A stretch of DNA of 64,000 bases from Massilia niastensis DSM 21313 (GTDB lineage: Bacteria; Pseudomonadota; Gammaproteobacteria; Burkholderiales; Burkholderiaceae_D): positions 1 to 64,000 of the forward strand of contig NZ_KB908100.1 of NCBI RefSeq assembly GCF_000382345.1. Reading direction: 5' to 3'. The notes below the pieces were generated by a model. The model made no database searches. It saw nothing but the letters and a program-made list of their open reading frames with translations, and had not been told where the DNA came from. Shown here piece by piece: positions 57,371 to 64,000 of this stretch. The position numbers and the translations under genes were made by a program. Position 1 is the first letter of the stretch; each line of letters starts with the position of its first letter.

Positions 57371-57389
57371 TTATGAAAATCTTTCATAA
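57371..57389. promoter_or_regulatory. palindrome TTATGAAA-ATC-TTTCATAA
   Basis: A perfect inverted repeat with 8-bp arms and a 3-bp centre, located 118 bp upstream of the LacI gene start. It shares TGAAA...TTTCA with the receptor operators but has an odd centre, so it may bind the same or another regulator. Confidence 0.4.
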
Positions 57390-57442
57390 AATTCCGATTT
57401 CTACCCGCCGACAATACAATCATGCCTCCTTAAAAATTCTGT

Positions 57443-57472
57443 TTGACATTTTTCGCCTAGGAGAATTACGAT
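57443..57472 (+). promoter_or_regulatory. promoter of the TonB receptor operon
   Basis: A perfect -35 TTGACA (57443-57448), an 18-bp spacer and the -10 TACGAT (57467-57472). The predicted start lies at about 57479, inside operator 1. Confidence 0.6.
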
Positions 57473-57485
57473 GAAATCGTTTTCA
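57472..57485. promoter_or_regulatory. LacI-family operator 1
   Basis: TGAAATCGTTTTCA is a 14-bp palindrome with the central CG diagnostic of LacI-family sites. It starts at the last base of the -10 and covers the predicted transcription start, so a bound repressor would block initiation. Confidence 0.75.
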
Positions 57486-57492
57486 GTAGTTA

Positions 57493-57506
57493 TGAAATCG
57501 TTTTCT
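57493..57506. promoter_or_regulatory. LacI-family operator 2
   Basis: TGAAATCGTTTTCT matches operator 1 at 13 of 14 bases and lies exactly 21 bp away, two helical turns, so two dimers could bind on the same face. Confidence 0.7.
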
Positions 57507-57558
57507 CATGGCATCAGTTGTTAGCGCTACCAAATCAAAAACAAACATTGGAGACAGC

Positions 57559-59958
57559 ATGGCAATTTCTGCACCGCAGCGTGTGCGCACCCTCGCCCCT
57601 ATCCACCTCGCCGTCCTGACGCTGCTCGCGGGCATCGGCGCTGCCCAGGCCCAGACCGCCTCCGCGCCGGCCGCACCAGGCCCGGCCGCCGACGACGGGA
57701 AGATCGCGGAAGTGGTGGTCACCGCCACCAAGCGTTCGACCTCGCTGCAGCGCACCCCGATCGCGGTGACGGCGCTGAACGCCGCCACCCTGGCCGACAA
57801 CCACGTGCAGACCATGCTCGACGTGGTGGCGCTGGTGCCGGGCTTCCAGGCCACCGCCCAGGGCGACCACGGCGTGACCACGATGACCCTGCGCGGCATC
57901 GGCAACGACAGCGCCAAGACCCAGTACGCCGACCCGGAGGTCGCTTCCTTCGTGGACAACGTCTACTCGCCGCGCGCCGAAGGCGCCACCGCGCTGATGT
58001 TCGACGTCGAAGGCATCGAGGTGCTGCGCGGTCCGCAGGGCACGCTGTGGGGCCGCAACTCCACCGTCGGCGCGGTCAACATCCAGACCGTCAAGCCTGA
58101 ACTGAACAGCCGCTCCGGCCATGTCGAAGGCGGCATCGGCGACTACAACCGCTTCGGCGCGCGCGGCGCGGTCAACATCCCGCTGTCGGACACTGCGGCG
58201 CTGCGCTTCGCGGCGGTGCACGAGCGCCACGACGGCTACGTCGACTACCAGAAATTCCCGGGCGTGCCGGTCGCGCAGCAGCGCGCCGCCTACATCGCCG
58301 CCGGCGGCAATCCGGCCAGCTTCCGTCCGATCAATCCGAACAACTACGTGGTCGGCGACGACAAGTACAGCGCCCAGGACCAGAGCGCCGCCCGCCTCTC
58401 GCTGCTGTGGCACATCGCGCCCAGCCTGCGCTGGAACGTCGCCTACGAAAAATTCCTCGACCGCGGCACCCCGAGCGCCAACCTGATGCAAACCCCGCGT
58501 CCGGGCCAGAAGCACTGGTCGACCCTGAGCGACAGCGCGCCCTGGATCGACCGCGACAGCCACAACGTCCGCAGCCGCCTGAGCTGGGACATCAACCAGG
58601 ACATGGCGCTGCACTACATCGCCGGCGCCTCCAAGTACAAGGGCACGATGCGCTTCGACCAGGACGGCGGCGCCGTGCTGCCGACCTCGATCATCTCGGG
58701 CGGCGTCTGGCAGGAGCACACCACGGTCGATTCCGACTACCGCAGCCACAGCCACGAGCTGGAACTGCAGTCGCTCGGCAACCGCAGCGTCGACTGGCAG
58801 GTCGGCCTGTACTACGCCGCCGAGAAGAACAGCATCCGCTTCGACATCCCGATCATGACCGGCACCCAGGAAGGCAACGTCGTGTGGCAGGGTTCCTTCA
58901 TCCAGCCGAAGGAAACCGTCGATTCGACCGCCGCCTTCGGCCAGGCCACCTGGAACGTCTCGGACAAGCTGCACCTGACCGGCGGCGTGCGCTGGACCCA
59001 CGACAAGCGCGCCAACATCGGCGGCCGCGCCTACACCTGGAACTACGACCCGACCGTGCCGCAGCTGCCGCTGAGCCCATCGATCGACCCGAGCATCCCG
59101 GGCCAGGGCTTCAAGCCCGACGTGCCGGGCAACGACGGCGAGTTCAGCGACAGCAAGGTCACCGGCCTGCTGCGCCTGAACTACGACATCGACCGCAGCA
59201 ACATGGTCTATGCCAGCGTCTCGACCGGCTACAAGTCGGGCGGCGTGCAGGACCGCGGCCTGCCGTACCAGCCTGAAACCCTGACCAACTACGAAGTCGG
59301 CTCGAAGAGCACCTTCCTGAACGGCGCGCTGCGCATCAACAACGCCCTGTTCTATATGGACTTCAAGGACTTCCAGTTCAATTCGCCGGTCAGCTTCCCG
59401 GACGGCGGCCGCGGCCTGGCGATCTCGAACGCCGAAGGCGCCGAAGTCTATGGCCTGGAATCGGAAATCGCCGCGCGCCTGTCGCCGAACGACCGCCTGT
59501 CGGTGACCTTCGCCGTGCTGCGTTCCAAGCTGGGCCGCCTGATCGCCGGCTCGAACGACTACGCGCTGCCGCCGTGCACGGTCGATCCGCGCATCGCGAC
59601 CTGCGTCGACGTCACCGGCAACACCATGCCGCACTCGCCGCGCTTCTCCACCACGGTCCAGTACCAGCATACCTTCCACCTGAATAACGGCGGCACGCTG
59701 GTGCCGCGCGTCACGGCGCGCTATGAAACCGACGTCGAGCTGAGCGTGTTCAACCTGGGACCGGAAGACCGGCAGGAAGCCTACGGCACCGCCGACCTCG
59801 GGTTGCGCTACCAGAAGGACAAATGGTGGGTCGACGCGTTTGTCCGCAACGTGAACGACAAGAAGATCAAGACCAGCGCCTTCAACGGCTTCGGGCCGTG
59901 GCTGGCGCAGTACAAACCGCCGCGCACAGTCGGCATCAACACCGGCTTCGATTTCTAG
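57559..59958 (+). CDS. TonB-dependent outer-membrane receptor
   Basis: This 799-aa active importer in the outer membrane is powered by TonB-ExbBD. The signal peptide ends at AAQAQ. A TonB-box-like segment (EVVVTATKRSTSLQRTPIAV) is followed by a plug domain (VPGFQATAQ, then TLRGIGND and EVLRGPQGTLWGRN). A 22-strand barrel ends in RTVGINTGFDF with the aromatic C-terminus needed for BamA folding. An in-frame ATG at 57508 would lengthen it by 17 residues. The ATG at 57559 is chosen for GGAGA 5 bp upstream. It is the first gene of the locus, under two LacI-type operators, and likely imports beta-glucan oligosaccharides. Confidence 0.9.
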   Translation: MAISAPQRVRTLAPIHLAVLTLLAGIGAAQAQTASAPAAPGPAADDGKIAEVVVTATKRSTSLQRTPIAVTALNAATLADNHVQTMLDVVALVPGFQATAQGDHGVTTMTLRGIGNDSAKTQYADPEVASFVDNVYSPRAEGATALMFDVEGIEVLRGPQGTLWGRNSTVGAVNIQTVKPELNSRSGHVEGGIGDYNRFGARGAVNIPLSDTAALRFAAVHERHDGYVDYQKFPGVPVAQQRAAYIAAGGNPASFRPINPNNYVVGDDKYSAQDQSAARLSLLWHIAPSLRWNVAYEKFLDRGTPSANLMQTPRPGQKHWSTLSDSAPWIDRDSHNVRSRLSWDINQDMALHYIAGASKYKGTMRFDQDGGAVLPTSIISGGVWQEHTTVDSDYRSHSHELELQSLGNRSVDWQVGLYYAAEKNSIRFDIPIMTGTQEGNVVWQGSFIQPKETVDSTAAFGQATWNVSDKLHLTGGVRWTHDKRANIGGRAYTWNYDPTVPQLPLSPSIDPSIPGQGFKPDVPGNDGEFSDSKVTGLLRLNYDIDRSNMVYASVSTGYKSGGVQDRGLPYQPETLTNYEVGSKSTFLNGALRINNALFYMDFKDFQFNSPVSFPDGGRGLAISNAEGAEVYGLESEIAARLSPNDRLSVTFAVLRSKLGRLIAGSNDYALPPCTVDPRIATCVDVTGNTMPHSPRFSTTVQYQHTFHLNNGGTLVPRVTARYETDVELSVFNLGPEDRQEAYGTADLGLRYQKDKWWVDAFVRNVNDKKIKTSAFNGFGPWLAQYKPPRTVGINTGFDF

Positions 59959-59969
59959 GAACCGGTACC

Positions 59970-60005
59970 ACGGCAGGCCCGCACAAAGCGGTCCTGCCGT
60001 TTTTT
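59970..60005 (+). terminator. terminator after the TonB receptor
   Basis: ACGGCAGG pairs with CCTGCCGT around a 15-nt loop, followed by six T. It lies 11 bp after the receptor stop, so the downstream sugar genes need read-through or a promoter I could not place. Confidence 0.85.
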
Positions 60006-60040
60006 GCATTCAGCCCCTGCCAAGCAACCAGAAGACCGCC

Positions 60041-61387
60041 ATGACCAAGATCCAGAACTTCGACTTCAACAACGACTTCCCCCAGGACTTCACCTGGGGC
60101 GTCGCCACCAGCTCCTTCCAGATCGAGGGCGCCTCGAGCGCCGACGGCAAGGGCCCGTCGATCTGGGATACCTTTTGCCTGGACCGCGCCAACATCAAGG
60201 ACGGCAGCGACGGCACCGTGGCCTGCGACCACTACCACCGCTACCGCGAGGACGTGGGCATCCTGTCCTCGCTGGGCGTGGATGCCTACCGCTTCTCGAT
60301 GGCCTGGGCGCGCGTCCAGCCGGACGGCAAGGGCGCCTGGAACGAGGCCGGATTCGGCTTCTACGACCGCCTGCTCGACGAGCTGGCCGCGAACGACATC
60401 CGCGCCCACCTGACCCTGTACCACTGGGACCTGCCGCAAGGCCTGCAGGACGACGGCGGCTGGCTCAATCGCGACACCGCGCACCGCTTCGCCGACTATG
60501 CGCACGAGGTCGCGCGCCGCTTCGGCAAGCGCATCGAGGCGATCGCCACCCATAACGAACCGTGGTGCACGGCCAACCTCGGCTACGGCAACGCCCAGTT
60601 CGCGCCCGGCGTGGCCGACCTGAAGCAGTCGATCCAGGTCTCGCACCACCTGCTGCTGTCGCACGGCCTGGCCATGCGCGCCATGCGCGAGGCCAGCAGC
60701 CCGGCAAAATTAGGCATCGTGCTGAACCAGTGGACCGCCGACCCGGCCACCGATTCGCAGGCCGACCGCGACATGGCCGCCTTCGAATACGCGCGCTCGA
60801 CGCAGTGGTTCATGGATCCGATCTTCAAGGGCCACTACCCCGAGCTGGCGCTGCGCGGCCACGGCGCCAACGCGCCCCAGGTGCGCGACGGCGACTTCGA
60901 CATCATCCGGCAGAAGATCGACTTCCTGGGCTGTAACTACTACTTCCGCTCCTGGTGCAGCGCCGCCAACCCGCCGCTGCCGGCGCCGGCCAGGCTCGGC
61001 ACCACCGACATGGGCTGGGAAATCCATCCCCAGGGCCTGCCGGAGCTGCTGCTCAAGCTCAAGGAAGAGTATCCTGAGCTGCCGCCGGTCTACATCACCG
61101 AGAACGGCATGGCCAACCCGGACACGGTATCGGGCGGCCAGGTGCACGACCCCGAACGCATCGCCTACGTGCGCAGCCACCTGGCCGCGCTGAAGGAAGC
61201 GATGGACAAGGGCGTTGACGTGCGCGGCTATTTCCTGTGGAGCCTGCTCGACAACTTCGAGTGGAACTCGGGCTACAGCAAGCGCTTCGGCATCGTGCAC
61301 GTGGACTATGCGACCCAGCAGCGCACGCTCAAGGACAGCGCCCTGTGGTACCGCGAGTTCATCGCGGCGCGCCGCGCCGGGGCCTGA
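60041..61387 (+). CDS. GH1 beta-glucosidase
   Basis: This 448-aa cytoplasmic retaining glycosidase of family GH1 starts with the family sequence DFTWGVATSSFQIEGA. The acid/base Glu173 is in HNEPW and the nucleophile Glu354 is in YITENGM. There is no signal peptide. It would release glucose from cellobiose or other beta-glucosides imported by the neighbouring transporters. It is the first gene after the terminator, followed by glk at 36 bp. Confidence 0.93.
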   Translation: MTKIQNFDFNNDFPQDFTWGVATSSFQIEGASSADGKGPSIWDTFCLDRANIKDGSDGTVACDHYHRYREDVGILSSLGVDAYRFSMAWARVQPDGKGAWNEAGFGFYDRLLDELAANDIRAHLTLYHWDLPQGLQDDGGWLNRDTAHRFADYAHEVARRFGKRIEAIATHNEPWCTANLGYGNAQFAPGVADLKQSIQVSHHLLLSHGLAMRAMREASSPAKLGIVLNQWTADPATDSQADRDMAAFEYARSTQWFMDPIFKGHYPELALRGHGANAPQVRDGDFDIIRQKIDFLGCNYYFRSWCSAANPPLPAPARLGTTDMGWEIHPQGLPELLLKLKEEYPELPPVYITENGMANPDTVSGGQVHDPERIAYVRSHLAALKEAMDKGVDVRGYFLWSLLDNFEWNSGYSKRFGIVHVDYATQQRTLKDSALWYREFIAARRAGA

Positions 61388-61423
61388 GACCGGCGCGACG
61401 ACAAGAAGAAACAAGGAGGAGAC

Positions 61424-62509
61424 ATGCAACCCAGCCCGACCACCAATAGCTTCGGTGCCGCGGGGACCCACACTGTGGGTCCCCGCCTGCTGGCCGATAT
61501 CGGCGGCACCAATGCGCGCTTCGCGCTCGAAGCCGGACCGGGCCAGGTCAGCGGCATGCTGACCCTGGCCTGCGCCGACTATCCGCGTTTCGAGGACGCC
61601 GTGCGCGCCTACCTCGCCAGCTGTGGTCACGAGGTAGACCACGCCGTGATCGCGATCGCCAACCCGGTCGACGGCGACGCCATCAAGATGACCAACCACC
61701 ACTGGACCTTCTCGATCGAGGGCGCGCGCCGCGCACTGGGACTGGAGACGCTGCTGGTGGTGAACGACTTCACCGCGCTGGCGATGTCGCTGCCGCTGCT
61801 GGCCGGTTCCGACCTGGTGCGCATCGGCGGCGGGACCGCACGCCCGGGCAGCGCCATCGGCCTGGTCGGCGCGGGCACCGGGCTGGGCGTGTCCGGCCTG
61901 GTGCCGGCGGGCGACCGCTGGGTGCCGCTGCACAGCGAGGGCGGCCATGTCGCCTTCTCGCCGATGGATGCGCGCGAGATCGAGGTGCTGCGCTACTGCC
62001 TGCAGCGCTACGACCACGTCTCGGCCGAGCGCTTCGTTTCCGGCCCCGGCCTGGCGCTGATCCACGAAGCGCTGGCGGACAGCCGCGGCATCGCCACGCC
62101 GCCGCGCACGCCGTCCGAGATCGTCGCGCGCGGCCTGGAGAGCGACGACGCCCTGTGCCGCGAGACCGTCGACTGCTTCTGCGGCATGCTGGGCACGGTG
62201 GCCGCCAACCTCGCCGTCACCCTCGGCGCGCAGGGCGGCATCTACATCGGCGGCGGCGTGGTGCCGCGCCTGGGCGACTACTTCGCCGCCTCGCCGTTCC
62301 GCCACCGTTTCGAAAGGAAGGGCCGCTTCAGCGCCTACACCGCGCAGATCCCGACCATGCTGATCGTCGCGCCCACCCCTGCGCTGCTGGGCGCGTCGGC
62401 GATCCTGTCCGACCACCTGGAGCGCCGGTCCGGCGCACGCCCGGCCAGGGCTGTTGCGCGGCAGCCGGCCACCCACCAGACACCGGAGACCGATCATGCA
62501 CGCTGCTAA
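61424..62509 (+). CDS. glk: glucokinase
   Basis: This 361-aa enzyme phosphorylates glucose released by the GH1 enzyme. The ATP-binding motif [13 protein letters not shown], the ANPVDGD and WTFSIE segments, the [14 protein letters not shown] segment and the EGGHVAF motif are those of the Glk (ROK-independent) family. A strong AAGGAGGAGAC precedes the ATG. The N-terminus carries about ten extra residues before the conserved RLLADIGG; they are encoded by a perfect 27-bp inverted repeat (61460-61486). The stop lies 14 bp inside the following MFS gene. Confidence 0.92.
   Translation: MQPSPTTNSFGAAGTHTVGPRLLADIGGTNARFALEAGPGQVSGMLTLACADYPRFEDAVRAYLASCGHEVDHAVIAIANPVDGDAIKMTNHHWTFSIEGARRALGLETLLVVNDFTALAMSLPLLAGSDLVRIGGGTARPGSAIGLVGAGTGLGVSGLVPAGDRWVPLHSEGGHVAFSPMDAREIEVLRYCLQRYDHVSAERFVSGPGLALIHEALADSRGIATPPRTPSEIVARGLESDDALCRETVDCFCGMLGTVAANLAVTLGAQGGIYIGGGVVPRLGDYFAASPFRHRFERKGRFSAYTAQIPTMLIVAPTPALLGASAILSDHLERRSGARPARAVARQPATHQTPETDHARC
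61460..61486. repeat. perfect 27-bp inverted repeat inside the glk 5' coding region
   Basis: 13-bp arms (GCGGGGACCCACA and its complement) meet at one central C. It begins 36 bp after the glk start codon and encodes the residues [10 protein letters not shown]. As RNA it would form a very stable GC-rich hairpin within the first codons. Confidence 0.85.
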
Positions 62510-63830
62510 GACCTCCTCGCCCCTGCTGTGGGTGCCCACCGGGTACTTCACGATGGCGCTCGGCTATGTGATGCTGACCAGCGTCACCGCCATCATGTTC
62601 AAGAACCTGGGCATGGACAACGGCAAGGCCGCGCAGTATTCGAGCCTGCTGATCCTGGCCTACACCATCAAGCCGCTGTTCGCGCCTTTCGTCGAGATGT
62701 ACCGCACCAAGAAGTTCTTCGTGCTGTGCGCCCAGGTGCTGATCGGCGCGGGCTTCGCCGGCGTGGCGCTGCTGATGGAACTGCCCGGCTACATGGCCTT
62801 CCTGATGGCGATCTTCTTCGCGCTGTCCTTCGTCGGCGCGACCCAGGACATCGCCAGCGACGGCGTCTATGTCACCTCGCTGGATGCGCGCTCGCAGTCG
62901 CTGTACTGCGGCATCCAGAGCCTGTCGTGGAACATCGGCCCGATCGTCGCGGCCGGCGGCATGGTGTTCCTGAGCGGTTACCTGCACACCACCGTGTTCG
63001 GCCACGATCCCAGGGTCTTCGGTCCGGACTGGATCGAATCCTGGCGCATCATCTTCCTGCTGGTGGGCGGCGTCACCCTGCTGATGGCGTTCTGGCACCT
63101 GCGCTTCATGCCCGAGGGCGCGCGCGCGGCCGACACGCCGTCCAGCGTCGCGGACGCCGGCCGCATCCTGCTCGACTCCTTCGTCACCCTGTTCCAGAAG
63201 CGCGGCGTGTGGCGCATGATCGCGTTCGCCTTCCTGTTCCGCCTGAGCGCCGGCTTCCTCGAGAAGATCGGGCCGTTCTTCATGGTCGACCCCGCGGCCA
63301 AGGGCGGCCTGGGCCTGTCGAACGAGATGCTGGGCCTGATCTACGGCACCTACGGCCTGGCGGCGGTGCTGCTCGGCTCCCTGCTCGGCGGCCTGTATGT
63401 CGCGAAGCGCGGCCTGAAGTCGACCCTGTTCGTGCTGTGCTGCGCGATCAACATCCCGAACATCGTGTTCCTGCTGATGGCCATCTACCTGCCGTCCAGC
63501 CTGACGATGGTGACGCTGGGCGTGGTGGTCGACAAGTTCTTCTTCGGCTTCGGCGCGGTCGGCTTCATGATCTACCTGATGCAGCAGCTCGCGCCGGGCA
63601 AGTACACCACCACCCACTACGCCTTCGGCACCGGCCTGATGGGCCTGTGCAGCCTGGTCACCGGCGTCGTCAGCGGCCACCTCCAGGAGATGATGGGCTA
63701 CGTCAGCTATTTCGTGTTCGTGATGGTCGCGACCATCCCCTCCTTCCTGGCCACCTGGTTCGCACCCTTCCACCATGACGACGGCAGCCGGCCGGCCAGC
63801 GAGACCGACGGCAAGGCGGTGCCGGCATGA
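62496..63830 (+). CDS. MFS sugar transporter (AmpG-like)
   Basis: This 444-aa inner-membrane MFS protein has about twelve helices. It shows the AmpG/peptide-sugar-like features [20 protein letters not shown] and [15 protein letters not shown]. In similar gutless loci this group carries oligosaccharides into the cytoplasm. The ATG at 62496 has GGAGA upstream and overlaps the end of glk by 14 bp. The stop overlaps the next start (ATGA). It probably imports cellodextrins that passed through the TonB receptor. Confidence 0.85.
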   Translation: MHAAKTSSPLLWVPTGYFTMALGYVMLTSVTAIMFKNLGMDNGKAAQYSSLLILAYTIKPLFAPFVEMYRTKKFFVLCAQVLIGAGFAGVALLMELPGYMAFLMAIFFALSFVGATQDIASDGVYVTSLDARSQSLYCGIQSLSWNIGPIVAAGGMVFLSGYLHTTVFGHDPRVFGPDWIESWRIIFLLVGGVTLLMAFWHLRFMPEGARAADTPSSVADAGRILLDSFVTLFQKRGVWRMIAFAFLFRLSAGFLEKIGPFFMVDPAAKGGLGLSNEMLGLIYGTYGLAAVLLGSLLGGLYVAKRGLKSTLFVLCCAINIPNIVFLLMAIYLPSSLTMVTLGVVVDKFFFGFGAVGFMIYLMQQLAPGKYTTTHYAFGTGLMGLCSLVTGVVSGHLQEMMGYVSYFVFVMVATIPSFLATWFAPFHHDDGSRPASETDGKAVPA

Positions 63831-64000
63831 AGCGCCTGTCCATTCCCCTGCTGCTGCTGGCCGCCGGCAGCGCCGCCGCTGCCCCTGCCACGCCGGGCAT
63901 CAAGCTCAACCAGGTCGGCTTCCTGCCCGGCGCGCAAAAGCTCGCCGTGGTGCCCCAGGGCGCCTCTGCAAGCCGCTTCGAGATCGTCGGCGCCAACGGC
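63827..64000 (+). CDS. GH9-type cellulase, N-terminal part (runs off the window)
   Basis: Only the first 58 codons are present. A signal peptide ([19 protein letters not shown]) is followed by PGIKLNQVGFLPGAQKLAVV, the characteristic start of the N-terminal Ig-like domain of family 9 glycoside hydrolases. The catalytic domain lies beyond base 64000, so the family call rests on this short stretch. Its start overlaps the MFS stop by 4 nt, tying it to the same operon. Confidence 0.72.
   Translation, partial: MKRLSIPLLLLAAGSAAAAPATPGIKLNQVGFLPGAQKLAVVPQGASASRFEIVGANG

Noticed and set aside
57535..60009. An 824-codon open frame antisense to the TonB receptor
   Set aside because: It is a shadow of a clearly functional receptor gene with signal peptide, plug and barrel end.

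Overview
The window is a high-GC bacterial chromosome segment from a betaproteobacterium, most likely the Oxalobacteraceae (Massilia/Telluria group). The evidence is the conserved replication-origin order (mnmE, yidC, yidD, rnpA, rpmH | dnaA, dnaN, gyrB), the betaproteobacterial 16S rRNA 5' end at base 1, and the accessory content (TonB receptor plus glycoside hydrolases, GAF/PAS hybrid kinase, CAP lipoprotein). The genus is an inference from gene content only.

Layout. 0-0.4 kb: leader and promoter of an rRNA operon that leaves the window to the left. 0.4-7.7 kb: a B12-binding radical SAM protein, then a tightly coupled MCE/Mla-type lipid transport operon (STAS-permease, ATPase, MCE protein, lipoprotein, VanZ protein), a thioredoxin-like ferredoxin and a hydrolase. 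7.8-13.9 kb: DacA-type carboxypeptidase, aldo/keto reductase with a CsoR-like repressor, PssA, CAP lipoprotein with an Hpt protein, and small proteins. 14-23.6 kb: the origin block, with rpmH (45 aa) and one consensus DnaA box over the likely dnaA promoter. 23.6-27.1 kb: a lower-GC segment carrying one large PLD-SF2 helicase-DUF3427 gene, flanked by a 76-bp direct repeat that contains the gyrB terminator. This is the strongest sign of recent acquisition and the best candidate for a defence gene. 27.1-34.9 kb: MFS transporter, MEDS-domain sensor with a hybrid histidine kinase, Nudix protein, M15-like peptidase, NHL lipoprotein. 35-37 kb: leuA behind a leucine-rich leader peptide. 37-53 kb: UvrD-like helicase with a degenerate NERD domain, SDR, polysaccharide deacetylase, HAD hydrolase, Pao-type molybdenum hydroxylase, RtcB, LpxR, PAP2 phosphatase, transposase remnant, FolE, NudC, MFS. 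53.7-56.2 kb: VOC protein, then an esterase and ohr that share an 18-bp palindromic operator present three times. 56.2-64 kb: a beta-glucan/cellodextrin locus (LacI regulator, TonB receptor, GH1, glucokinase, MFS, start of a GH9-type cellulase) with two LacI-type operators at the receptor promoter.

How the genes work together: the last block forms a pathway from outer-membrane uptake through beta-glucoside hydrolysis to glucose phosphorylation. The 1.9-6.7 kb block is an envelope lipid-transport module. The ohr/esterase pair looks like one peroxide-responsive regulon. No tRNA gene, CRISPR array, integrase or complete insertion sequence was recognised.
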